Origin: Bacteroidales bacterium
GTDB lineage: Bacteria > Bacteroidota > Bacteroidia > Bacteroidales > Muribaculaceae
Assembly (NCBI GenBank): GCA_019416425.1
Contig: DXXK01000002.1
Location: 1-42,701 of the forward strand
DNA length: 42,701 bases
Direction of reading: 5' to 3'
Shown here in pieces: positions 34,096 to 41,750 of this stretch. The notes beneath the pieces were generated by a model. That model did no database searches and was not told where the DNA came from. It was given only the letters and a program-made list of their open reading frames with translations. Position 1 is the first letter of the stretch. Every line of letters begins with the position of its first letter. The translations under genes were made by a program, and so were the position numbers.

Positions 34096-34482
34096 CTATA
34101 TACTGATGTCGCCCCTGTAGACATACTCGGTTGTGGTGAACACCACGGTGTATTCTCCGGTCAGGGAGAACAGAGTCTGGACGAAGGATGTCTCGTCGCC
34201 GAAGGAGGCAATCACGTTGCCCTCGGTGTCGGCAATCTCATAGACCAGTATCTCGGGAGGACAGTCCATCCGGAACGCGACACCCGCCTCGGATATCACA
34301 CACGGGATTAGACATGCGGGAATTCTGTGTCTGTTCTCCGTGTTCTCATCATGTTCAGGCTCCTGACCGGTGACAGGACTTGAACTCAGGTTCACATCCA
34401 CCGACTTCCCGGGGTCGGATGCGAATGCCATGGCACATGACGGCAGCATGGATACAAGCGTCAGGAACCGTTTCGTTTTCAT
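34096..34482 (-). CDS. Small secreted beta-sandwich protein, DUF3244-like
   Basis: The 128-residue protein has a signal peptide (about 1-21, ending AMAFA), a polar linker with VTGQEPEHDENTEN, and a C-terminal domain of about 75 residues with an alternating strand pattern (ILVYEIADTEGNVIASF, FSLTGEYTVVFTTTEYVYRG). The pattern matches DUF3244 proteins of Bacteroidales, which have immunoglobulin-like folds. This is my pattern recognition, not a search result. It is divergent from the TPR/HTH regulator and upstream of the C10 peptidase and serpin on the same strand. Small secreted proteins next to C10 proteases have been proposed as inhibitors in Bacteroides, so an inhibitor or chaperone role is possible but unproven. 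The 222 bases to the C10 gene hold no gene or clear promoter. Confidence 0.8.
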   Translation of the reverse strand: MKTKRFLTLVSMLPSCAMAFASDPGKSVDVNLSSSPVTGQEPEHDENTENRHRIPACLIPCVISEAGVAFRMDCPPEILVYEIADTEGNVIASFGDETSFVQTLFSLTGEYTVVFTTTEYVYRGDISI

Positions 34483-34510
34483 AATATCTTGCTGTTTGAT
34501 TATGATGCGG

Positions 34511-34518
34511 CAAAGTTA
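34511..34518 (-). promoter_or_regulatory. Possible -7 element for the DUF3244-like gene
   Basis: TAACTTTG on the minus strand matches TAnnTTTG and lies 29 bases before the start codon. A clear -33 element is not seen. Confidence 0.45.
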
Positions 34519-34548
34519 AGGAATATTTATTGGAACACCTAATGTTTT

Positions 34549-34630
34549 TGTTCCAAATATCAAGACGTTTGTTTCAAAATGCAGTTCGAACAATTCCAAA
34601 TGTTCGAAAATTGAATAATTTGTTCGAAAA
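34549..34630. repeat. Operator-like array of TGTTCGAAAA-type repeats
   Basis: Five copies of a 10-base motif with a palindromic TTCGAA core or near relative lie in the divergent intergenic region: TGTTCCAAAT (34549), TGTTTCAAAA (34570), AGTTCGAACA (34583), TGTTCGAAAA (34601) and TGTTCGAAAA (34621). Spacings are 21, 13, 18 and 20 bases, mostly near two helical turns. They sit between the -7 element of the DUF3244-like gene and the promoter of the TPR/HTH regulator, which makes them candidate binding sites for that regulator. Confidence 0.5.
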
Positions 34631-34664
34631 CAGGGCAATTCAGGACATTAATACGCCAATTCAG

Positions 34665-34696
34665 TTAGGTTATATGCCCATAATATCTTAAATTTG
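34665..34696 (+). promoter_or_regulatory. Promoter of the TPR/HTH regulator gene
   Basis: TTAG (34665-34668), 20 bases, TAAATTTG (34689-34696) fits the Bacteroidota consensus with one mismatch in the -33 element. The leader is about 20 bases. Confidence 0.55.
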
Positions 34697-34718
34697 TACC
34701 CCAAAGCAAAACTGACCG

Positions 34719-36467
34719 ATGACTCATAAAAAACACATCCGCATACCGGCTGTCTGCATGCTGATTGTCCTCCTGCTCGCAGGATGCAGGAACACCATAC
34801 CCGAAAGCAGGCTTGTCCTGCTGGAGAAAGCAGGCGACATCAATCCGAAGGAAGCCCACGACTCGCTACTTGCACTGACAAGGGACGATTTCTCCGGAGG
34901 CGACAGAATGTATTATGACTTCCTGCGCGTCAAGCTGGCCGACAAGGCTATAATCCCGCACAAGTCCGACAGCCTGATAAAGGCCGTTGTCGATTACTAT
35001 TCCCGCCACGGCAGCGACGACCGATATGCCGAAGTGCTGTATTATGGAGGCCGGGTGTATTCCGACTTGGGAGACTACCCCACAGCTCTGCGGTTCTATG
35101 AAGATGCTCTGGACAGGACAAGGAATATTTCAGAATTAAGACTGTTAAAAGGCAAGATCGTGTCGCAGACGGCCAGCCTGCTCCATTCCATAAGACTCTT
35201 TGACGAGGCACGCAGGTATATAGATGAATCCATTGCGACCGACAGGGAACTGAATGACTCCCTCAACCTGATGTACGACCTGGAACTGTCGGGCATAAAC
35301 AACATCAGTCGCAAGAGCTATGACGAGGCGGAACAAGACTTCAGCGACGCATTGCAAATAGCAGCGAGAATCAAGAGGACAAACACGGCGGTTTACTCCA
35401 TATACCTCGCCGGTGTCAGTCATTATAAGCTTAATCCTGATTCCGCCGTAATCCGGCTTAAGGATATTCCCTGCCTTGCGGACAGTCTGTTCCGGAATGA
35501 CAATGACTACAGACAGTTGGTATATTCCTATGCCTCGGACATTTACCGATGCGCGGAAATGCCTGACTCAGCATATAAATACGCCCTGAAATTGATTAAG
35601 ATACCAAACGCCCGGAACCTGAGAAAAGGTTATTCAATCCTTCTGTCCGATGACCTGAAGGATGTGGTGCCGCAAGATTCCATACGAACCTATATCAATC
35701 AATACAGGGCATTGACCGAGGAGTACATGAACAGCAACGGCGACAGGAAAGCGCTGATCCAGGACTCGCATTACAACTATTCCCTTGTAGAGCGCGACAG
35801 ACAGAAGGCCTTGGAAGTGAGCCGTTCCAAGGAACGGTGGCTCGCAGTCAGCGTCATTCTTGTGCTGATTCTTGCAGCGGGAATACTTTATTACCGTTAC
35901 AGGTCGAACAGGAACCGGCTTGAGCTGCACAGGGCACTCGAGAAATTGGGAACGCTAAGGGAACAGCTTGACAAGGAACGGGAAGCCCCGCAGGCGCACG
36001 AACCGTCCGGCGCCACGGCGGACGACAAGCCGACGGAAGATCCGGAGCTGGACCTGCAGGCACGCCTGAACCAGGAGCTGGAATCGCTGTGCCGCAGCCG
36101 GAAGGACCGGGACCCCCTTTCTCCCCTCATTGCCGATTCCCAGGCTTACGCCAAGCTGCAGGAACACATCGCCAGCCTGACCGTAATCCCGGATAAAAGT
36201 CCGCTTTGGGAGCAGCTTCGGACTGTCGTCTCCAACGCTTCGCCCAATTTTGACAGACATCTGCGGCTACTGTCGGACAGCAAGATCAAGCCTATCGACT
36301 ATCATATCCTGCTGCTGGTCAAGTGCGGAGTCACACCCAAGCAGCTATGCGTCCTTATGGCCAAATCGAAGGCCACCCTCTCCTACCACAGGAAAACGAT
36401 AGGAATCAAATGGCTGGGCAACGAGGTGGACCCGCGGCTGTTCGACAACCTGATCTACTCCCTTTGA
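34719..36467 (+). CDS. Membrane-tethered TPR lipoprotein regulator with C-terminal HTH
   Basis: The 582-residue protein begins with a lipobox-like signal (Cys23 in LAGC). Tetratricopeptide repeats follow (about 55-350; YAEVLYYGGRVYSDLGDYPTALRFYEDALDR is the clearest, here described over its length). Then come one membrane segment (about 376-393), a Glu/Arg-rich coiled coil (about 395-480), and a C-terminal helix-turn-helix region (about 520-570; KPIDYHILLLVKCGVTPKQL, then MAKSKATLSYHRKTIG). The plan places a peptide- or protein-sensing TPR domain outside the membrane and a LuxR-like DNA-binding domain inside. In Bacteroidales such regulators often lie beside small DUF3244 proteins (from memory). 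Here it is divergent from one, so the target is probably the DUF3244-C10-serpin side (inference). Confidence 0.85.
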   Translation: MTHKKHIRIPAVCMLIVLLLAGCRNTIPESRLVLLEKAGDINPKEAHDSLLALTRDDFSGGDRMYYDFLRVKLADKAIIPHKSDSLIKAVVDYYSRHGSDDRYAEVLYYGGRVYSDLGDYPTALRFYEDALDRTRNISELRLLKGKIVSQTASLLHSIRLFDEARRYIDESIATDRELNDSLNLMYDLELSGINNISRKSYDEAEQDFSDALQIAARIKRTNTAVYSIYLAGVSHYKLNPDSAVIRLKDIPCLADSLFRNDNDYRQLVYSYASDIYRCAEMPDSAYKYALKLIKIPNARNLRKGYSILLSDDLKDVVPQDSIRTYINQYRALTEEYMNSNGDRKALIQDSHYNYSLVERDRQKALEVSRSKERWLAVSVILVLILAAGILYYRYRSNRNRLELHRALEKLGTLREQLDKEREAPQAHEPSGATADDKPTEDPELDLQARLNQELESLCRSRKDRDPLSPLIADSQAYAKLQEHIASLTVIPDKSPLWEQLRTVVSNASPNFDRHLRLLSDSKIKPIDYHILLLVKCGVTPKQLCVLMAKSKATLSYHRKTIGIKWLGNEVDPRLFDNLIYSL

Positions 36468-36486
36468 CACCCGCCCGAGCCTTGTC

Positions 36487-36520
36487 GTATCTGTTAATTT
36501 GCCGGGTGTATCTGTTAATT
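36487..36520. repeat. Direct repeat GTATCTGTTAATT
   Basis: GTATCTGTTAATT occurs at 36487-36499 and again at 36508-36520, two helical turns apart (21 bases), with a related TTTGTTAAC about 20 bases further. It lies in the 218-base gap after the TPR/HTH regulator gene and before the small gene at 36686. It may be an operator for the small protein-terminase pair; nothing else is visible in the gap except a possible promoter. Confidence 0.4.
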
Positions 36521-36577
36521 CGTAAGGCGTTGGGATTTGTTAACATCGGAATGCCTGATTATGGCAGTCATGTGCAT

Positions 36578-36585
36578 TAATTTTG
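36578..36585 (+). promoter_or_regulatory. Possible -7 element for the small protein-terminase pair
   Basis: TAATTTTG matches TAnnTTTG. The expected -33 position is poorly conserved. The leader would be about 95 bases. Confidence 0.35.
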
Positions 36586-36685
36586 CACCATGTTAACGAC
36601 GCGGACAATTTTTTGTTCGGTCCGAGCTGAACTCCTGCCCACGTCCTGACCATTACTGTGCAAACTCCAGATACCGATTACCGAT

Positions 36686-37111
36686 ATGAAAAGACCAGGC
36701 TCCACATCCGACTTCTTGGCGACGCGCAACCGCGAGCTGCTGCAGACACTGCGCCGACTCATCATGACCACCGACGGCATCCCGATGGACGGGCTGTACG
36801 CCATGGCCGCCCGAAGCCCCTGCAGCCGCTTCTGGGTCAGCGAGAAACGCGCCGCCGAGGTCATATCACGCATGCTGCGGGGCGAGGACATGGACGTGCA
36901 GGGCCTGCCGTTACGCAACAAGATGTACCGCGAGCTGCTGCGTCGCGTCCTGGAATGGCAGGCCGCCAATCCGGGACATCACCTGACCGACGCCGTTTTC
37001 GCCGCCGTCAACTCCCCCGCGCCTGAATTCTACGTCACGCCGCAGAGCGCCAAGGTAATCATATCGCGCATCATGCAGAAAAGATACCAACTCGACAGAA
37101 TACGCAATTAA
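36686..37111 (+). CDS. Small protein with an internal tandem duplication, next to terminase
   Basis: The 141-residue basic protein is built of two similar halves. Residues about 16-66 (RELLQTLRRLIM ... SRFWVSEKRAAEVISRMLRG) and about 82-133 (RELLRRVLEWQA ... PEFYVTPQSAKVIISRIMQK) align almost without gaps. They share the RELL start, a central proline followed by an aromatic pair and Val-Ser/Thr, and a final ISR-Met pattern. No signal or membrane segment. It stands 88 bases before a terminase large subunit, the place of a terminase small subunit in phages, and a DNA-binding helper role would fit. I do not recognise a named family, so this is inference from position and helical content. Confidence 0.8.
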   Translation: MKRPGSTSDFLATRNRELLQTLRRLIMTTDGIPMDGLYAMAARSPCSRFWVSEKRAAEVISRMLRGEDMDVQGLPLRNKMYRELLRRVLEWQAANPGHHLTDAVFAAVNSPAPEFYVTPQSAKVIISRIMQKRYQLDRIRN

Positions 37112-37123
37112 ATGAAAAATTAA

Positions 37124-37154
37124 TAATGCATTATGCATAATGCATTATGCATAA
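37124..37154. repeat. Periodic palindrome between the small gene and the terminase
   Basis: Two overlapping perfect 24-base palindromes (37124-37147 and 37131-37154) arise from a 14-base unit, TAATGCATTATGCA, repeated. It contains three ATGCAT sites. The region could form alternative hairpins in RNA between the two genes. Similar AT-rich tandem repeats are common in Bacteroidales intergenic DNA, so function is uncertain. Confidence 0.7.
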
Positions 37155-37199
37155 TTAATACACAATGAGCAATAAGATATAATACTAAACCACTTACAT

Positions 37200-39119
37200 A
37201 TGGATGCCACTATTACTGAAATGCTGGAGGAGAACGCGCGTCGCAAGGCGCGCGTTCTTGCCGTCTACGACCCCGCCGACCATCCGTCAAATCTGGACGA
37301 TGCCGAGCGTGCCCGGCAGGACTTCGCCTACTGGGCCGCAACCCGCGCCCGCATCAAGAACAAACGCGGCGGCGACGACATCCCTTTCCACCTCAACTAC
37401 GCCCAGCGCAAGCTCGTGGCCAAGCTGGACTCCATGCGGCTGGCCGGAAAGCCCATCCGCCTGATTCTGCTCAAGGCCCGGCAATGGGGAGGAAGCACCT
37501 GCGTCCAGCTGTACATGGCATGGATGCAGCTGACGCAGCGCACCGGACTCAACTCCCTGATAATAGCACATCAGGCCGCAGCCACGGACGAGATCAAGGA
37601 CATGTTCGACCGTCTGATCTTAGGACTCACCGCCGAGGATGCCCGGCACCGCGAGTCGTTGCACATACGCAACGTGGGCCGCAGCCGGTGCATCTTCCGC
37701 ATCGAGGAACGCAACGCCAAGGTCAAGGTCGGCACCGCCGAACGGCCCGACTCATGCCGTGGCGGCGACTACAGCCTGGTGCATTGCTCGGAGGTTGGAA
37801 TCTGGAAGGCCACCCAGGGCAAGACGCCCGAGCAGATCCTGCGCTCGGCATGCTCCGGTATCCTGCTGGAACCCATGACCATGATAGTCTACGAATCCAC
37901 CGCCAACGGCACGGGCAACTTCTTCCACAACGAGTACGAGGCGGCGCGCCGCGGAGACTCGCAGTTCCAGCCCCTGTTCATCCCCTGGTTCGACATCGCG
38001 CAGTACATGCTGCCGCTCGAGGACCGGGAGCAGTTCTGCGAGCGGCTCATCAAGGACCGCCATTCCGAAGGAGCCGTGAGCAACCGCCGCCAGCCCGGAG
38101 CCTACCTGTGGTGGCTATGGGAACAGGGTGCCACGCTGGAGGGCATCAACTGGTACGTCAGCGAGCGCAGCAAGTACGGCGAGCACGGCCTGATGGCGGC
38201 TGAGTATCCCAGCGACGACATCGAGGCCTTCGTGCATTCAGGAGCCAAGGTCTTCGACCGCTACAAGGTCGAGGCGCTGCGTCCGGCCACGGGGATGGTG
38301 CCGGTGACGGGCGAAATCCACGTACCCGCCTCCAACGGCGTGCCCTTCGACTACGCGCACGCCGACAGCGAGCGGCTGCGCCGTCAGCTGCCCCGTGTGC
38401 GGTTCACCGAGTCTGCGGGCGGCGGTTGGCAGGTGTGGCGCTTACCCGACACACAGACCGGTTGCACGGACCGTTACCTTGCCTGCGTGGATGTGGGGGG
38501 ACGATCGGCGCGGGCCGACTGGAGCGTCATCGTGGTGTTCGACCGCGAGCCCATGACCCGCGGCGAGGCGCCTGAGGTGGTGGCGCAATGGCGCGGCCAC
38601 ACCGACTTCGACCTGCTGGCATGGCACGCCGCGATGGCGGCGCAACTCTACTGCAAGGCGCTGCTGGTGATCGAGAGCAACACGCTGGAGACACACGACC
38701 GCGACCGACAGACGGACGGCGACCAGACCTGCTTCCTGCTGGAGCGGCTGCGCGATGTCTACGACAACCTCTACGCCCGGCGGCAGTCGCCGGAGGCCGT
38801 GGCGCGCGGCGTCCCGCTGCGCTACGGATTCCATACCAACACCGCCACCAAGCCGATGGTGATCGCCACGCTGGTGCGCGTGGTGCGTGAGGGCCTATAC
38901 GTGGAGCGCGACCCGATGTGCCTGGACGAGTACCTCAGCTACGAGAGACGCCCGAACGGCTCGTACGGCGCCATCGCCGGAAGCCACGACGACCTGCTGA
39001 TGACCCGCGCAATCGGCCTCCACGTCTGCTTCCACGAGATGGAGCCGCCGCAGCTCCGCACCCCCGGGAACCCCTACCGACACACCCGCCGGCCGTCGGG
39101 CGATTACTCCACCTGGTGA
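37200..39119 (+). CDS. Phage-type terminase large subunit (orphan)
   Basis: The 639-residue protein has the full set of TerL motifs. These are Walker A KARQWGGST (92-100), a Walker B/catalytic Glu region YSLVHCSEVG (Glu198), and the coupling motif ESTANG (232-237). The C-terminal nuclease has Asp431 in ACVDVGG, an acidic segment IESNTLE and the metal site SHDDLL (597-598). It should therefore be able to hydrolyse ATP and cut DNA. No portal, protease, capsid, tail, integrase or lysis gene is near: the next gene downstream is chromosomal parA after 97 bases. It is either a relic of a prophage kept intact, a domesticated DNA translocase, or part of a scattered element. GC content is high, like the parAB genes, so recent transfer is not indicated. 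Confidence 0.88.
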   Translation: MDATITEMLEENARRKARVLAVYDPADHPSNLDDAERARQDFAYWAATRARIKNKRGGDDIPFHLNYAQRKLVAKLDSMRLAGKPIRLILLKARQWGGSTCVQLYMAWMQLTQRTGLNSLIIAHQAAATDEIKDMFDRLILGLTAEDARHRESLHIRNVGRSRCIFRIEERNAKVKVGTAERPDSCRGGDYSLVHCSEVGIWKATQGKTPEQILRSACSGILLEPMTMIVYESTANGTGNFFHNEYEAARRGDSQFQPLFIPWFDIAQYMLPLEDREQFCERLIKDRHSEGAVSNRRQPGAYLWWLWEQGATLEGINWYVSERSKYGEHGLMAAEYPSDDIEAFVHSGAKVFDRYKVEALRPATGMVPVTGEIHVPASNGVPFDYAHADSERLRRQLPRVRFTESAGGGWQVWRLPDTQTGCTDRYLACVDVGGRSARADWSVIVVFDREPMTRGEAPEVVAQWRGHTDFDLLAWHAAMAAQLYCKALLVIESNTLETHDRDRQTDGDQTCFLLERLRDVYDNLYARRQSPEAVARGVPLRYGFHTNTATKPMVIATLVRVVREGLYVERDPMCLDEYLSYERRPNGSYGAIAGSHDDLLMTRAIGLHVCFHEMEPPQLRTPGNPYRHTRRPSGDYSTW

Positions 39120-39156
39120 CCGTTTTCAACCATCTTTTTTGCTTTTTTGCCCCCAC

Positions 39157-39190
39157 TTTATCGCTATATGGAAAATAATGAGTATATTTG
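39157..39190 (+). promoter_or_regulatory. Promoter of the parAB cluster
   Basis: TATATTTG (39183-39190) matches TAnnTTTG. TTTA (39157-39160) lies 22 bases before it, slightly long for a -33 element. The leader is about 20 bases. The preceding T-rich stretch (39124-39149) is not part of a clear hairpin. Confidence 0.5.
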
Positions 39191-39216
39191 CAAATTAATT
39201 CCGGTATAAAGGATTT

Positions 39217-40014
39217 ATGGGAAAAATAATAGCAATAGCCAATCAGAAGGGAGGAGTAGGTAAGACCACGACATCGTTCAACCTCGGTGCCTGTCTGGCC
39301 GCGGCCGGACGGAAAGTGCTGCTGGTTGACGCGGACCCTCAGGCCAACGCCACATCGGGCGTGGGCCTGGAGCCCCAGGACAGCGACGCCTCGATCTACG
39401 AGTGTCTTATCGACGGCTACCCCGCCGCGGACGCCATCCTGGAGACCCAGGTCAAGGGCATGGACGCCATCTGCTCGCGCATCGGCCTTGTGGGAGCCGA
39501 GGTGGAGCTGATGAACCGTGCTGACCGCGAGCGGATCATGGCGCAGGTTCTTGCCCCTGTCAAGGATAACTACGATTATATACTCATCGACTGCTCGCCG
39601 TCGCTGGGAATCATCACCGTCAACGCCCTGACGGCGGCCGACACCGTGCTGATACCCGTCCAGGCCGAATACTTCGCCCTGGAGGGCATAGCCCAGCTGC
39701 TCAACACCATCCGCATCATCAAGACGCGCCTCAAGCCCAGCCTGGAGATCGAGGGTTTCCTGCTGACCATGTACGACGCGCGCCTGCGCCTGGCCAACCA
39801 GATATTCGAGGAGCTGAAGGGCCACTTCGGCGACATGGTGTTCACAACCGTCATCCCGCGCAACATCAAGCTGAGCGAGAGCCCCAGCCACGGGCTGCCG
39901 GTAATCCTGTACGACCCCGACAGCCGGGGCGCCATCGCCTACACGCAGCTGGCACGCGAGCTCCAGGCACGCGAGCGCAAGCGCAACCGTAAGAAACCGG
40001 AAGCCTCTCTCTGA
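39217..40014 (+). CDS. parA: Chromosome partitioning ATPase ParA (Soj)
   Basis: The 265-residue protein has the deviant Walker A KGGVGKTTT (signature Lys11 and Lys16), the A' motif VLLVDADPQANAT and the Walker B region YILIDCSPSLG. It lacks the N-terminal HTH of plasmid ParA type Ia, as expected of chromosomal Soj. It drives segregation of the origin region together with ParB and parS. It is followed by parB after 39 bases. I found no parS site (TGTTTCACGTGAAACA type) in the window. Confidence 0.96.
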   Translation: MGKIIAIANQKGGVGKTTTSFNLGACLAAAGRKVLLVDADPQANATSGVGLEPQDSDASIYECLIDGYPAADAILETQVKGMDAICSRIGLVGAEVELMNRADRERIMAQVLAPVKDNYDYILIDCSPSLGIITVNALTAADTVLIPVQAEYFALEGIAQLLNTIRIIKTRLKPSLEIEGFLLTMYDARLRLANQIFEELKGHFGDMVFTTVIPRNIKLSESPSHGLPVILYDPDSRGAIAYTQLARELQARERKRNRKKPEASL

Positions 40015-40053
40015 CCGTGCTGAGGCAGAAGCCTAAGCCCAAACCGACTGAAA

Positions 40054-40950
40054 ATGAACCAGAACAAACCCACCGTCAAGCGCGCCGCCCTGGGACGCGG
40101 TCTCGACGCCCTGTTCGGCGCCCCGCAGCCCGAGGTGCAGACCGGAGGTGCCTCCGCGATTTCCGAGATCGAGCTTGGCCTCATAGAACCGAACCCCGAA
40201 CAGCCCCGCCGCACCTTCGACACCGAAAGCCTCGACGAGCTGGCCGCCAGCATCCGCGAGCTGGGAATTGTCCAGCCGCTGACGCTCCGCGCCGTCGGCA
40301 ACGGCCGATACCAGATAATCGCCGGCGAACGCCGCTGGCGCGCCGCCGGACGCGCAGGACTCAACTCCGTCCCCGCATACGTCCGCACGGCCTCCGACTC
40401 CGAGATGACCGAGATGGCCCTGATCGAGAACATCCAGCGTCAGGACCTCAACGCCATCGAGGTGGCCCTGGGTTTCAAGAAACTCATCGACACATACTCG
40501 CTGACCCAGGAACGCCTCTCCGAGCGCCTGGGCAAGAAGCGCGCCACCATCGCCAACCACCTGCGCCTGCTGCGCCTACCCGCCGAGATCCAGCTGGGCC
40601 TGCGCGACCACCTCATCGAGATGGGTCACGCCCGCGCCATCCTGGGCGCCGACGACACCAAGCTGCAGCTCAAGTTATACAAACGCATAGTCAAGGAGGG
40701 ACTCTCAGTGCGCGCCGTGGAGAGCCTGGTGAAGCAGGCCAACGAGCAGACGCAGAACCCCGAAGCCCCGAAGCAGCGCGACGACAAGGGTTACGAGGAA
40801 CTGGCGCAGAACCTCAGCTCGCGTTTCTCCACGCCCGTGAAGTTCAGCCGTAACGCCGACGGCAAGGGCTCCATCACCTTCCGCTTCGCCAGCGACGACG
40901 AGTTGCACCGTCTCATCAAAACCTTCGACTCCCTCCAGACACAGCAATGA
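40054..40950 (+). CDS. parB: Chromosome partitioning protein ParB (CTPase)
   Basis: The 298-residue protein begins with the ParA-stimulating segment (LGRGLDALFG). It has the CTP-binding motifs GERRWRAA (91-98) and ENIQR (125-129), the central HTH (about 151-173) that reads parS, and a C-terminal dimerisation region. The organisation is that of a chromosomal ParB. It binds parS and slides as a CTP clamp to mark the origin. The next gene overlaps it by four bases (ATGA), so translation is coupled to the DUF5683 gene. Confidence 0.96.
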   Translation: MNQNKPTVKRAALGRGLDALFGAPQPEVQTGGASAISEIELGLIEPNPEQPRRTFDTESLDELAASIRELGIVQPLTLRAVGNGRYQIIAGERRWRAAGRAGLNSVPAYVRTASDSEMTEMALIENIQRQDLNAIEVALGFKKLIDTYSLTQERLSERLGKKRATIANHLRLLRLPAEIQLGLRDHLIEMGHARAILGADDTKLQLKLYKRIVKEGLSVRAVESLVKQANEQTQNPEAPKQRDDKGYEELAQNLSSRFSTPVKFSRNADGKGSITFRFASDDELHRLIKTFDSLQTQQ

Positions 40951-41735
40951 GAACGGAACCGCGTACCACCTTCTGCGAAAAGGCCATCATCCTGATGCTG
41001 GCCTTCCTCTTCATCGTGCCGCCAGGCCTGGCGCAGACCATGCGCAACACCGGAGGCCGACCCGTAAAGAAGGACCACAGCGAGACCGTACTCCCCAACG
41101 ACTCCACCGTCAACGTGGACCTGGAAATGGCCGTCCGCGTCAAGGCCGACAATGATTCCATCGCGCAGGTCGACTCCATTCCACCAACGGACGTCAAGGC
41201 CGACGGATACCTCTTCGACGACGAGGGCCGCATCCCGTTCAACCCCAATCCCACACGCGCCGTATGGATGTCGGCGCTCTTCCCCGGACTGGGTCAGATC
41301 TACAACCGCCGCTACTGGAAGCTACCCATCGTGGTGGGTGGTTTCATGGGACTGGGCTACGCCACCAACTGGAACGCCGGACAGTTCAACGACTACATGC
41401 AGGGCTACCGCGACCTGATGGACGCCGACCCCGGGACCAAAAGCTACATGAACTTCTTCCCGCCCACCGTGCAGGAGTCCGACCTGGACCGAGCATGGCT
41501 GGAACGGACATTCAAGTACCGCAAGGACTATTACCGGCGCAACCGCGACCTGTGCATCATCTGCCTCGTGGCACTCTACCTGGTGTGCATGGTCGACGCC
41601 TACGTCGACGCCCAGATGGCCCATTTCGACGTCAGTCCCGACCTGAGCGTCGATTTCGCTCCGGCCGTGATCAACTCAAACTCCTCCAACTGGCGACGTC
41701 CCAGCTACGGTCTCCAGTGGACCCTAACCTTCTAA
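40947..41735 (+). CDS. DUF5683-family membrane protein
   Basis: The 262-residue protein has a signal peptide (about 1-30, ending PPGLAQ), a polar region, then hydrophobic segments. The first spans AVWMSALFPGLGQIYNRRYWKLP (described in two parts) and VVGGFMGLGYA. A second membrane span follows near 205-225 (LCIICLVALYLVCMVDAYVDA). The SALFPGLGQIYN motif is the hallmark of DUF5683. Genes of this family regularly follow parB and precede mltD in Bacteroidota, so it belongs to the origin-proximal housekeeping cluster. Its function is unknown. It overlaps parB by four bases and mltD starts 15 bases after its stop. Confidence 0.93.
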   Translation: MRTEPRTTFCEKAIILMLAFLFIVPPGLAQTMRNTGGRPVKKDHSETVLPNDSTVNVDLEMAVRVKADNDSIAQVDSIPPTDVKADGYLFDDEGRIPFNPNPTRAVWMSALFPGLGQIYNRRYWKLPIVVGGFMGLGYATNWNAGQFNDYMQGYRDLMDADPGTKSYMNFFPPTVQESDLDRAWLERTFKYRKDYYRRNRDLCIICLVALYLVCMVDAYVDAQMAHFDVSPDLSVDFAPAVINSNSSNWRRPSYGLQWTLTF

Positions 41736-41750
41736 GACAACTTCAAGATT

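Noticed and set aside
36468..39216. Prophage or integrative element boundaries around the terminase
   Set aside because: No integrase, no tRNA end, no matching direct repeats at both sides and no other phage gene; the tRNA-Gln lies almost 20 kb away.
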